A stretch of 64,000 nucleotides of DNA from Melieria omissa (lineage: Eukaryota > Arthropoda > Insecta > Diptera > Ulidiidae). Positions 33,101 through 48,100 of the stretch are shown in pieces (the stretch's first letter is position 1; every line of letters begins with the position of its first letter). The notes under the pieces are model-generated. The model saw nothing but the letters and a program-made list of their open reading frames with translations. It was not told the DNA's origin and did not search any database. The position numbers and the translations under genes are program-made. Location: positions 124,001 to 188,000 of the forward strand of contig OZ020267.1 of the NCBI GenBank assembly GCA_963971225.1, in the 5' to 3' direction.

Positions 33101-36100
33101 TTCAATGTTATCCTTGCGCATCGATATGCTCATTATTCCTGAAGGATAATGAAAAGTTAGGGACCAATATATAAAGCTTAAGACTCTAGCTAAATTTTAA
33201 GGGGTCAATTATTAATATGCACTTATGCATTTGGTGTTGACAAGCATTTTAGTGGTTGCGCACAAGTTGCAATTTGGTCAAAGTCACCGTTCCATATCGA
33301 TTTGCTTTCGCATCTCAAGGGATAGCAGGATGATTGATACCATTATGGTAAGCTTAAGAGACTAGCTAAATAATAAGATATAATTTATTCAAATCCGATT
33401 ATCCGTCAAGATTTAACAGCCATAATTCCGATCAATTTTGAACAATTTTTAACTAATCACCATATTGTGGATGCCAACCTTGGCCATTTATTTATGTAAT
33501 GTTACCGGTGGGATATTTTTGGTATTTACCCCATTGTTGAAAGGTGGTAACACTAGCTTAATTTTTACACCATTTTGATTATGATGACCATGCGCATTTA
33601 GATTCCACAAGCATTTCATTGGTTATGCAGATGTATCATGTGATCGATATCACTTTTCCACAACGATATACTCCTGCATCCTTTTAGATAGCGAGAAGAT
33701 TGACACCATTTATGAAAGCTGAAGACTCCAGCTACGTTTTAAGGGTATTATTTTTTCGATAAACCTATAAATTGATATTTTACAAGCATTTTATCGATTT
33801 TGCAGTAGGCAGCCATTTAATGTCACTCTTGCGCATCGATTTGTTCATGATTGCCGAATAGTAATGGAATTATTGATATCATTTGATAAAGCTGCAATCT
33901 CTAGCTACATTTTAAGGGATTTTTTATTAAGGTAACCATACGCGTTTGGATTCTGTAAGCATTTTAGTGGTGAGTGGGTATTTTGTAATAGGCAGTTTTT
34001 CAATGTTATCCTTGCGCATCGATATGCTCATTATTCCTGAAGGATAATGAAAAGTTAGGGACCAATATATAAAGCTTAAGACTCTAGCTAAATTTTAAGG
34101 GGTCAATTATTAATATGCACTTATGCATTTGGTGTTGACAAGCATTTTAGTGGTTGCGCACAAGTTGCAATTTGGTCAAAGTCACCGTTCCATATCGATT
34201 TGCTTTCGCATCTCAAGGGATAGCAGGATGATTGATACCATTATGGTAAGCTTAAGAGACTAGCTAAATAATAAGATATAATTTATTCAAATCCGATTAT
34301 CCGTCAAGATTTAACAGCCATAATTCCGATCAATTTTGAACAATTTTTAACTAATCACCATATTGTGGATGCCAACCTTGGCCATTTATTTATGTCATGT
34401 TACCGGTGGGATATTTTTGGTATTTACCCCATTGTTGAAAGGTGGTAACACTAGCTTAATTTTTACACCATTTTGATTATGATGACCATGCGCATTTAGA
34501 TTCCACAAGCATTTCATTGGTTATGCAGATGTATCATGTGATCGATATCACTTTTCCACAACGATATACTCCTGCATCCTTTTAGATAGCGAGAAGATTG
34601 ACACCATTTATGAAAGCTGAAGACTCCAGCTACGTTTTAAGGGTATTATTTTTTCGATAAACCTATAAATTGATATTTTACAAGCATTTTATCGATTTTG
34701 CAGTAGGCAGCCATTTAATGTCACTCTTGCGCATCGATTTGTTCATGATTGCCGAATAGTAATGGAATTATTGATATCATTTGATAAAGCTGCAATCTCT
34801 AGCTACATTTTAAGGGATTTTTTATTAAGGTAACCATACGCGTTTGGATTCTGTAAGCATTTTAGTGGTGAGTGGGTATTTTGTAATAGGCAGTTTTTCA
34901 ATGTTATCCTTGCGCATCGATATGCTCATTATTCCTGAAGGATAATGAAAAGTTAGGGACCAATATATAAAGCTTAAGACTCTAGCTAAATTTTAAGGGG
35001 TCAATTATTAATATGCACTTATGCATTTGGTGTTGACAAGCATTTTAGTGGTTGCGCACAAGTTGCAATTTGGTCAAAGTCACCGTTCCATATCGATTTG
35101 CTTTCGCATCTCAAGGGATAGCAGGATGATTGATACCATTATGGTAAGCTTAAGAGACTAGCTAAATAATAAGATATAATTTATTCAAATCCGATTATCC
35201 GTCAAGATTTAACAGCCATAATTCCGATCAATTTTGAACAATTTTTAACTAATCACCATATTGTGGATGCCAACCTTGGCCATTTATTTATGTCATGTTA
35301 CCGGTGGGATATTTTTGGTATTTACCCCATTGTTGAAAGGTGGTAACACTAGCTTAATTTTTACACCATTTTGATTATGATGACCATGCGCATTTAGATT
35401 CCACAAGCATTTCATTGGTTATGCAGATGTATCATGTGATCGATATCACTTTTCCACAACGATATACTCCTGCATCCTTTTAGATAGCGAGAAGATTGAC
35501 ACCATTTATGAAAGCTGAAGACTCCAGCTACGTTTTAAGGGTATTATTTTTTCGATAAACCTATAAATTGATATTTTACAAGCATTTTATCGATTTTGCA
35601 GTAGGCAGCCATTTAATGTCACTCTTGCGCATCGATTTGTTCATGATTGCCGAATAGTAATGGAATTATTGATATCATTTGATAAAGCTGCAATCTCTAG
35701 CTACATTTTAAGGGATTTTTTATTAAGGTAACCATACGCGTTTGGATTCTGTAAGCATTTTAGTGGTGAGTGGGTATTTTGTAATAGGCAGTTTTTCAAT
35801 GTTATCCTTGCGCATCGATATGCTCATTATTCCTGAAGGATAATGAAAAGTTAGGGACCAATATATAAAGCTTAAGACTCTAGCTAAATTTTAAGGGGTC
35901 AATTATTAATATGCACTTATGCATTTGGTGTTGACAAGCATTTTAGTGGTTGCGCACAAGTTGCAATTTGGTCAAAGTCACCGTTCCATATCGATTTGCT
36001 TTCGCATCTCAAGGGATAGCAGGATGATTGATACCATTATGGTAAGCTTAAGAGACTAGCTAAATAATAAGATATAATTTATTCAAATCCGATTATCCGT

Positions 36101-39100
36101 CAAGATTTAACAGCCATAATTCCGATCAATTTTGAACAATTTTTAACTAATCACCATATTGTGGATGCCAACCTTGGCCATTTATTTATGTCATGTTACC
36201 GGTGGGATATTTTTGGTATTTACCCCATTGTTGAAAGGTGGTAACACTAGCTTAATTTTTACACCATTTTGATTATGATGACCATGCGCATTTAGATTCC
36301 ACAAGCATTTCATTGGTTATGCAGATGTATCATGTGATCGATATCACTTTTCCACAACGATATACTCCTGCATCCTTTTAGATAGCGAGAAGATTGACAC
36401 CATTTATGAAAGCTGAAGACTCCAGCTACGTTTTAAGGGTATTATTTTTTCGATAAACCTATAAATTGATATTTTACAAGCATTTTATCGATTTTGCAGT
36501 AGGCAGCCATTTAATGTCACTCTTGCGCATCGATTTGTTCATGATTGCCGAATAGTAATGGAATTATTGATATCATTTGATAAAGCTGCAATCTCTAGCT
36601 ACATTTTAAGGGATTTTTTATTAAGGTAACCATACGCGTTTGGATTCTGTAAGCATTTTAGTGGTGAGTGGGTATTTTGTAATAGGCAGTTTTTCAATGT
36701 TATCCTTGCGCATCGATATGCTCATTATTCCTGAAGGATAATGAAAAGTTAGGGACCAATATATAAAGCTTAAGACTCTAGCTAAATTTTAAGGGGTCAA
36801 TTATTAATATGCACTTATGCATTTGGTGTTGACAAGCATTTTAGTGGTTGCGCACAAGTTGCAATTTGGTCAAAGTCACCGTTCCATATCGATTTGCTTT
36901 CGCATCTCAAGGGATAGCAGGATGATTGATACCATTATGGTAAGCTTAAGAGACTAGCTAAATAATAAGATATAATTTATTCAAATCCGATTATCCGTCA
37001 AGATTTAACAGCCATAATTCCGATCAATTTTGAACAATTTTTAACTAATCACCATATTGTGGATGCCAACCTTGGCCATTTATTTATGTCATGTTACCGG
37101 TGGGATATTTTTGGTATTTACCCCATTGTTGAAAGGTGGTAACACTAGCTTAATTTTTACACCATTTTGATTATGATGACCATGCGCATTTAGATTCCAC
37201 AAGCATTTCATTGGTTATGCAGATGTATCATGTGATCGATATCACTTTTCCACAACGATATACTCCTGCATCCTTTTAGATAGCGAGAAGATTGACACCA
37301 TTTATGAAAGCTGAAGACTCCAGCTACGTTTTAAGGGTATTATTTTTTCGATAAACCTATAAATTGATATTTTACAAGCATTTTATCGATTTTGCAGTAG
37401 GCAGCCATTTAATGTCACTCTTGCGCATCGATTTGTTCATGATTGCCGAATAGTAATGGAATTATTGATATCATTTGATAAAGCTGCAATCTCTAGCTAC
37501 ATTTTAAGGGATTTTTTATTAAGGTAACCATACGCGTTTGGATTCTGTAAGCATTTTAGTGGTGAGTGGGTATTTTGTAATAGGCAGTTTTTCAATGTTA
37601 TCCTTGCGCATCGATATGCTCATTATTCCTGAAGGATAATGAAAAGTTAGGGACCAATATATAAAGCTTAAGACTCTAGCTAAATTTTAAGGGGTCAATT
37701 ATTAATATGCACTTATGCATTTGGTGTTGACAAGCATTTTAGTGGTTGCGCACAAGTTGCAATTTGGTCAAAGTCACCGTTCCATATCGATTTGCTTTCG
37801 CATCTCAAGGGATAGCAGGATGATTGATACCATTATGGTAAGCTTAAGAGACTAGCTAAATAATAAGATATAATTTATTCAAATCCGATTATCCGTCAAG
37901 ATTTAACAGCCATAATTCCGATCAATTTTGAACAATTTTTAACTAATCACCATATTGTGGATGCCAACCTTGGCCATTTATTTATGTCATGTTACCGGTG
38001 GGATATTTTTGGTATTTACCCCATTGTTGAAAGGTGGTAACACTAGCTTAATTTTTACACCATTTTGATTATGATGACCATGCGCATTTAGATTCCACAA
38101 GCATTTCATTGGTTATGCAGATGTATCATGTGATCGATATCACTTTTCCACAACGATATACTCCTGCATCCTTTTAGATAGCGAGAAGATTGACACCATT
38201 TATGAAAGCTGAAGACTCCAGCTACGTTTTAAGGGTATTATTTTTTCGATAAACCTATAAATTGATATTTTACAAGCATTTTATCGATTTTGCAGTAGGC
38301 AGCCATTTAATGTCACTCTTGCGCATCGATTTGTTCATGATTGCCGAATAGTAATGGAATTATTGATATCATTTGATAAAGCTGCAATCTCTAGCTACAT
38401 TTTAAGGGATTTTTTATTAAGGTAACCATACGCGTTTGGATTCTGTAAGCATTTTAGTGGTGAGTGGGTATTTTGTAATAGGCAGTTTTTCAATGTTATC
38501 CTTGCGCATCGATATGCTCATTATTCCTGAAGGATAATGAAAAGTTAGGGACCAATATATAAAGCTTAAGACTCTAGCTAAATTTTAAGGGGTCAATTAT
38601 TAATATGCACTTATGCATTTGGTGTTGACAAGCATTTTAGTGGTTGCGCACAAGTTGCAATTTGGTCAAAGTCACCGTTCCATATCGATTTGCTTTCGCA
38701 TCTCAAGGGATAGCAGGATGATTGATACCATTATGGTAAGCTTAAGAGACTAGCTAAATAATAAGATATAATTTATTCAAATCCGATTATCCGTCAAGAT
38801 TTAACAGCCATAATTCCGATCAATTTTGAACAATTTTTAACTAATCACCATATTGTGGATGCCAACCTTGGCCATTTATTTATGTCATGTTACCGGTGGG
38901 ATATTTTTGGTATTTACCCCATTGTTGAAAGGTGGTAACACTAGCTTAATTTTTACACCATTTTGATTATGATGACCATGCGCATTTAGATTCCACAAGC
39001 ATTTCATTGGTTATGCAGATGTATCATGTGATCGATATCACTTTTCCACAACGATATACTCCTGCATCCTTTTAGATAGCGAGAAGATTGACACCATTTA

Positions 39101-42100
39101 TGAAAGCTGAAGACTCCAGCTACGTTTTAAGGGTATTATTTTTTCGATAAACCTATAAATTGATATTTTACAAGCATTTTATCGATTTTGCAGTAGGCAG
39201 CCATTTAATGTCACTCTTGCGCATCGATTTGTTCATGATTGCCGAATAGTAATGGAATTATTGATATCATTTGATAAAGCTGCAATCTCTAGCTACATTT
39301 TAAGGGATTTTTTATTAAGGTAACCATACGCGTTTGGATTCTGTAAGCATTTTAGTGGTGAGTGGGTATTTTGTAATAGGCAGTTTTTCAATGTTATCCT
39401 TGCGCATCGATATGCTCATTATTCCTGAAGGATAATGAAAAGTTAGGGACCAATATATAAAGCTTAAGACTCTAGCTAAATTTTAAGGGGTCAATTATTA
39501 ATATGCACTTATGCATTTGGTGTTGACAAGCATTTTAGTGGTTGCGCACAAGTTGCAATTTGGTCAAAGTCACCGTTCCATATCGATTTGCTTTCGCATC
39601 TCAAGGGATAGCAGGATGATTGATACCATTATGGTAAGCTTAAGAGACTAGCTAAATAATAAGATATAATTTATTCAAATCCGATTATCCGTCAAGATTT
39701 AACAGCCATAATTCCGATCAATTTTGAACAATTTTTAACTAATCACCATATTGTGGATGCCAACCTTGGCCATTTATTTATGTCATGTTACCGGTGGGAT
39801 ATTTTTGGTATTTACCCCATTGTTGAAAGGTGGTAACACTAGCTTAATTTTTACACCATTTTGATTATGATGACCATGCGCATTTAGATTCCACAAGCAT
39901 TTCATTGGTTATGCAGATGTATCATGTGATCGATATCACTTTTCCACAACGATATACTCCTGCATCCTTTTAGATAGCGAGAAGATTGACACCATTTATG
40001 AAAGCTGAAGACTCCAGCTACGTTTTAAGGGTATTATTTTTTCGATAAACCTATAAATTGATATTTTACAAGCATTTTATCGATTTTGCAGTAGGCAGCC
40101 ATTTAATGTCACTCTTGCGCATCGATTTGTTCATGATTGCCGAATAGTAATGGAATTATTGATATCATTTGATAAAGCTGCAATCTCTAGCTACATTTTA
40201 AGGGATTTTTTATTAAGGTAACCATACGCGTTTGGATTCTGTAAGCATTTTAGTGGTGAGTGGGTATTTTGTAATAGGCAGTTTTTCAATGTTATCCTTG
40301 CGCATCGATATGCTCATTATTCCTGAAGGATAATGAAAAGTTAGGGACCAATATATAAAGCTTAAGACTCTAGCTAAATTTTAAGGGGTCAATTATTAAT
40401 ATGCACTTATGCATTTGGTGTTGACAAGCATTTTAGTGGTTGCGCACAAGTTGCAATTTGGTCAAAGTCACCGTTCCATATCGATTTGCTTTCGCATCTC
40501 AAGGGATAGCAGGATGATTGATACCATTATGGTAAGCTTAAGAGACTAGCTAAATAATAAGATATAATTTATTCAAATCCGATTATCCGTCAAGATTTAA
40601 CAGCCATAATTCCGATCAATTTTGAACAATTTTTAACTAATCACCATATTGTGGATGCCAACCTTGGCCATTTATTTATGTAATGTTACCGGTGGGATAT
40701 TTTTGGTATTTACCCCATTGTTGAAAGGTGGTAACACTAGCTTAATTTTTACACCATTTTGATTATGATGACCATGCGCATTTAGATTCCACAAGCATTT
40801 CATTGGTTATGCAGATGTATCATGTGATCGATATCACTTTTCCACAACGATATACTCCTGCATCCTTTTAGATAGCGAGAAGATTGACACCATTTATGAA
40901 AGCTGAAGACTCCAGCTACGTTTTAAGGGTATTATTTTTTCGATAAACCTATAAATTGATATTTTACAAGCATTTTATCGATTTTGCAGTAGGCAGCCAT
41001 TTAATGTCACTCTTGCGCATCGATTTGTTCATGATTGCCGAATAGTAATGGAATTATTGATATCATTTGATAAAGCTGCAATCTCTAGCTACATTTTAAG
41101 GGATTTTTTATTAAGGTAACCATACGCGTTTGGATTCTGTAAGCATTTTAGTGGTGAGTGGGTATTTTGTAATAGGCAGTTTTTCAATGTTATCCTTGCG
41201 CATCGATATGCTCATTATTCCTGAAGGATAATGAAAAGTTAGGGACCAATATATAAAGCTTAAGACTCTAGCTAAATTTTAAGGGGTCAATTATTAATAT
41301 GCACTTATGCATTTGGTGTTGACAAGCATTTTAGTGGTTGCGCACAAGTTGCAATTTGGTCAAAGTCACCGTTCCATATCGATTTGCTTTCGCATCTCAA
41401 GGGATAGCAGGATGATTGATACCATTATGGTAAGCTTAAGAGACTAGCTAAATAATAAGATATAATTTATTCAAATCCGATTATCCGTCAAGATTTAACA
41501 GCCATAATTCCGATCAATTTTGAACAATTTTTAACTAATCACCATATTGTGGATGCCAACCTTGGCCATTTATTTATGTCATGTTACCGGTGGGATATTT
41601 TTGGTATTTACCCCATTGTTGAAAGGTGGTAACACTAGCTTAATTTTTACACCATTTTGATTATGATGACCATGCGCATTTAGATTCCACAAGCATTTCA
41701 TTGGTTATGCAGATGTATCATGTGATCGATATCACTTTTCCACAACGATATACTCCTGCATCCTTTTAGATAGCGAGAAGATTGACACCATTTATGAAAG
41801 CTGAAGACTCCAGCTACGTTTTAAGGGTATTATTTTTTCGATAAACCTATAAATTGATATTTTACAAGCATTTTATCGATTTTGCAGTAGGCAGCCATTT
41901 AATGTCACTCTTGCGCATCGATTTGTTCATGATTGCCGAATAGTAATGGAATTATTGATATCATTTGATAAAGCTGCAATCTCTAGCTACATTTTAAGGG
42001 ATTTTTTATTAAGGTAACCATACGCGTTTGGATTCTGTAAGCATTTTAGTGGTGAGTGGGTATTTTGTAATAGGCAGTTTTTCAATGTTATCCTTGCGCA

Positions 42101-45100
42101 TCGATATGCTCATTATTCCTGAAGGATAATGAAAAGTTAGGGACCAATATATAAAGCTTAAGACTCTAGCTAAATTTTAAGGGGTCAATTATTAATATGC
42201 ACTTATGCATTTGGTGTTGACAAGCATTTTAGTGGTTGCGCACAAGTTGCAATTTGGTCAAAGTCACCGTTCCATATCGATTTGCTTTCGCATCTCAAGG
42301 GATAGCAGGATGATTGATACCATTATGGTAAGCTTAAGAGACTAGCTAAATAATAAGATATAATTTATTCAAATCCGATTATCCGTCAAGATTTAACAGC
42401 CATAATTCCGATCAATTTTGAACAATTTTTAACTAATCACCATATTGTGGATGCCAACCTTGGCCATTTATTTATGTCATGTTACCGGTGGGATATTTTT
42501 GGTATTTACCCCATTGTTGAAAGGTGGTAACACTAGCTTAATTTTTACACCATTTTGATTATGATGACCATGCGCATTTAGATTCCACAAGCATTTCATT
42601 GGTTATGCAGATGTATCATGTGATCGATATCACTTTTCCACAACGATATACTCCTGCATCCTTTTAGATAGCGAGAAGATTGACACCATTTATGAAAGCT
42701 GAAGACTCCAGCTACGTTTTAAGGGTATTATTTTTTCGATAAACCTATAAATTGATATTTTACAAGCATTTTATCGATTTTGCAGTAGGCAGCCATTTAA
42801 TGTCACTCTTGCGCATCGATTTGTTCATGATTGCCGAATAGTAATGGAATTATTGATATCATTTGATAAAGCTGCAATCTCTAGCTACATTTTAAGGGAT
42901 TTTTTATTAAGGTAACCATACGCGTTTGGATTCTGTAAGCATTTTAGTGGTGAGTGGGTATTTTGTAATAGGCAGTTTTTCAATGTTATCCTTGCGCATC
43001 GATATGCTCATTATTCCTGAAGGATAATGAAAAGTTAGGGACCAATATATAAAGCTTAAGACTCTAGCTAAATTTTAAGGGGTCAATTATTAATATGCAC
43101 TTATGCATTTGGTGTTGACAAGCATTTTAGTGGTTGCGCACAAGTTGCAATTTGGTCAAAGTCACCGTTCCATATCGATTTGCTTTCGCATCTCAAGGGA
43201 TAGCAGGATGATTGATACCATTATGGTAAGCTTAAGAGACTAGCTAAATAATAAGATATAATTTATTCAAATCCGATTATCCGTCAAGATTTAACAGCCA
43301 TAATTCCGATCAATTTTGAACAATTTTTAACTAATCACCATATTGTGGATGCCAACCTTGGCCATTTATTTATGTCATGTTACCGGTGGGATATTTTTGG
43401 TATTTACCCCATTGTTGAAAGGTGGTAACACTAGCTTAATTTTTACACCATTTTGATTATGATGACCATGCGCATTTAGATTCCACAAGCATTTCATTGG
43501 TTATGCAGATGTATCATGTGATCGATATCACTTTTCCACAACGATATACTCCTGCATCCTTTTAGATAGCGAGAAGATTGACACCATTTATGAAAGCTGA
43601 AGACTCCAGCTACGTTTTAAGGGTATTATTTTTTCGATAAACCTATAAATTGATATTTTACAAGCATTTTATCGATTTTGCAGTAGGCAGCCATTTAATG
43701 TCACTCTTGCGCATCGATTTGTTCATGATTGCCGAATAGTAATGGAATTATTGATATCATTTGATAAAGCTGCAATCTCTAGCTACATTTTAAGGGATTT
43801 TTTATTAAGGTAACCATACGCGTTTGGATTCTGTAAGCATTTTAGTGGTGAGTGGGTATTTTGTAATAGGCAGTTTTTCAATGTTATCCTTGCGCATCGA
43901 TATGCTCATTATTCCTGAAGGATAATGAAAAGTTAGGGACCAATATATAAAGCTTAAGACTCTAGCTAAATTTTAAGGGGTCAATTATTAATATGCACTT
44001 ATGCATTTGGTGTTGACAAGCATTTTAGTGGTTGCGCACAAGTTGCAATTTGGTCAAAGTCACCGTTCCATATCGATTTGCTTTCGCATCTCAAGGGATA
44101 GCAGGATGATTGATACCATTATGGTAAGCTTAAGAGACTAGCTAAATAATAAGATATAATTTATTCAAATCCGATTATCCGTCAAGATTTAACAGCCATA
44201 ATTCCGATCAATTTTGAACAATTTTTAACTAATCACCATATTGTGGATGCCAACCTTGGCCATTTATTTATGTCATGTTACCGGTGGGATATTTTTGGTA
44301 TTTACCCCATTGTTGAAAGGTGGTAACACTAGCTTAATTTTTACACCATTTTGATTATGATGACCATGCGCATTTAGATTCCACAAGCATTTCATTGGTT
44401 ATGCAGATGTATCATGTGATCGATATCACTTTTCCACAACGATATACTCCTGCATCCTTTTAGATAGCGAGAAGATTGACACCATTTATGAAAGCTGAAG
44501 ACTCCAGCTACGTTTTAAGGGTATTATTTTTTCGATAAACCTATAAATTGATATTTTACAAGCATTTTATCGATTTTGCAGTAGGCAGCCATTTAATGTC
44601 ACTCTTGCGCATCGATTTGTTCATGATTGCCGAATAGTAATGGAATTATTGATATCATTTGATAAAGCTGCAATCTCTAGCTACATTTTAAGGGATTTTT
44701 TATTAAGGTAACCATACGCGTTTGGATTCTGTAAGCATTTTAGTGGTGAGTGGGTATTTTGTAATAGGCAGTTTTTCAATGTTATCCTTGCGCATCGATA
44801 TGCTCATTATTCCTGAAGGATAATGAAAAGTTAGGGACCAATATATAAAGCTTAAGACTCTAGCTAAATTTTAAGGGGTCAATTATTAATATGCACTTAT
44901 GCATTTGGTGTTGACAAGCATTTTAGTGGTTGCGCACAAGTTGCAATTTGGTCAAAGTCACCGTTCCATATCGATTTGCTTTCGCATCTCAAGGGATAGC
45001 AGGATGATTGATACCATTATGGTAAGCTTAAGAGACTAGCTAAATAATAAGATATAATTTATTCAAATCCGATTATCCGTCAAGATTTAACAGCCATAAT

Positions 45101-48100
45101 TCCGATCAATTTTGAACAATTTTTAACTAATCACCATATTGTGGATGCCAACCTTGGCCATTTATTTATGTCATGTTACCGGTGGGATATTTTTGGTATT
45201 TACCCCATTGTTGAAAGGTGGTAACACTAGCTTAATTTTTACACCATTTTGATTATGATGACCATGCGCATTTAGATTCCACAAGCATTTCATTGGTTAT
45301 GCAGATGTATCATGTGATCGATATCACTTTTCCACAACGATATACTCCTGCATCCTTTTAGATAGCGAGAAGATTGACACCATTTATGAAAGCTGAAGAC
45401 TCCAGCTACGTTTTAAGGGTATTATTTTTTCGATAAACCTATAAATTGATATTTTACAAGCATTTTATCGATTTTGCAGTAGGCAGCCATTTAATGTCAC
45501 TCTTGCGCATCGATTTGTTCATGATTGCCGAATAGTAATGGAATTATTGATATCATTTGATAAAGCTGCAATCTCTAGCTACATTTTAAGGGATTTTTTA
45601 TTAAGGTAACCATACGCGTTTGGATTCTGTAAGCATTTTAGTGGTGAGTGGGTATTTTGTAATAGGCAGTTTTTCAATGTTATCCTTGCGCATCGATATG
45701 CTCATTATTCCTGAAGGATAATGAAAAGTTAGGGACCAATATATAAAGCTTAAGACTCTAGCTAAATTTTAAGGGGTCAATTATTAATATGCACTTATGC
45801 ATTTGGTGTTGACAAGCATTTTAGTGGTTGCGCACAAGTTGCAATTTGGTCAAAGTCACCGTTCCATATCGATTTGCTTTCGCATCTCAAGGGATAGCAG
45901 GATGATTGATACCATTATGGTAAGCTTAAGAGACTAGCTAAATAATAAGATATAATTTATTCAAATCCGATTATCCGTCAAGATTTAACAGCCATAATTC
46001 CGATCAATTTTGAACAATTTTTAACTAATCACCATATTGTGGATGCCAACCTTGGCCATTTATTTATGTAATGTTACCGGTGGGATATTTTTGGTATTTA
46101 CCCCATTGTTGAAAGGTGGTAACACTAGCTTAATTTTTACACCATTTTGATTATGATGACCATGCGCATTTAGATTCCACAAGCATTTCATTGGTTATGC
46201 AGATGTATCATGTGATCGATATCACTTTTCCACAACGATATACTCCTGCATCCTTTTAGATAGCGAGAAGATTGACACCATTTATGAAAGCTGAAGACTC
46301 CAGCTACGTTTTAAGGGTATTATTTTTTCGATAAACCTATAAATTGATATTTTACAAGCATTTTATCGATTTTGCAGTAGGCAGCCATTTAATGTCACTC
46401 TTGCGCATCGATTTGTTCATGATTGCCGAATAGTAATGGAATTATTGATATCATTTGATAAAGCTGCAATCTCTAGCTACATTTTAAGGGATTTTTTATT
46501 AAGGTAACCATACGCGTTTGGATTCTGTAAGCATTTTAGTGGTGAGTGGGTATTTTGTAATAGGCAGTTTTTCAATGTTATCCTTGCGCATCGATATGCT
46601 CATTATTCCTGAAGGATAATGAAAAGTTAGGGACCAATATATAAAGCTTAAGACTCTAGCTAAATTTTAAGGGGTCAATTATTAATATGCACTTATGCAT
46701 TTGGTGTTGACAAGCATTTTAGTGGTTGCGCACAAGTTGCAATTTGGTCAAAGTCACCGTTCCATATCGATTTGCTTTCGCATCTCAAGGGATAGCAGGA
46801 TGATTGATACCATTATGGTAAGCTTAAGAGACTAGCTAAATAATAAGATATAATTTATTCAAATCCGATTATCCGTCAAGATTTAACAGCCATAATTCCG
46901 ATCAATTTTGAACAATTTTTAACTAATCACCATATTGTGGATGCCAACCTTGGCCATTTATTTATGTCATGTTACCGGTGGGATATTTTTGGTATTTACC
47001 CCATTGTTGAAAGGTGGTAACACTAGCTTAATTTTTACACCATTTTGATTATGATGACCATGCGCATTTAGATTCCACAAGCATTTCATTGGTTATGCAG
47101 ATGTATCATGTGATCGATATCACTTTTCCACAACGATATACTCCTGCATCCTTTTAGATAGCGAGAAGATTGACACCATTTATGAAAGCTGAAGACTCCA
47201 GCTACGTTTTAAGGGTATTATTTTTTCGATAAACCTATAAATTGATATTTTACAAGCATTTTATCGATTTTGCAGTAGGCAGCCATTTAATGTCACTCTT
47301 GCGCATCGATTTGTTCATGATTGCCGAATAGTAATGGAATTATTGATATCATTTGATAAAGCTGCAATCTCTAGCTACATTTTAAGGGATTTTTTATTAA
47401 GGTAACCATACGCGTTTGGATTCTGTAAGCATTTTAGTGGTGAGTGGGTATTTTGTAATAGGCAGTTTTTCAATGTTATCCTTGCGCATCGATATGCTCA
47501 TTATTCCTGAAGGATAATGAAAAGTTAGGGACCAATATATAAAGCTTAAGACTCTAGCTAAATTTTAAGGGGTCAATTATTAATATGCACTTATGCATTT
47601 GGTGTTGACAAGCATTTTAGTGGTTGCGCACAAGTTGCAATTTGGTCAAAGTCACCGTTCCATATCGATTTGCTTTCGCATCTCAAGGGATAGCAGGATG
47701 ATTGATACCATTATGGTAAGCTTAAGAGACTAGCTAAATAATAAGATATAATTTATTCAAATCCGATTATCCGTCAAGATTTAACAGCCATAATTCCGAT
47801 CAATTTTGAACAATTTTTAACTAATCACCATATTGTGGATGCCAACCTTGGCCATTTATTTATGTCATGTTACCGGTGGGATATTTTTGGTATTTACCCC
47901 ATTGTTGAAAGGTGGTAACACTAGCTTAATTTTTACACCATTTTGATTATGATGACCATGCGCATTTAGATTCCACAAGCATTTCATTGGTTATGCAGAT
48001 GTATCATGTGATCGATATCACTTTTCCACAACGATATACTCCTGCATCCTTTTAGATAGCGAGAAGATTGACACCATTTATGAAAGCTGAAGACTCCAGC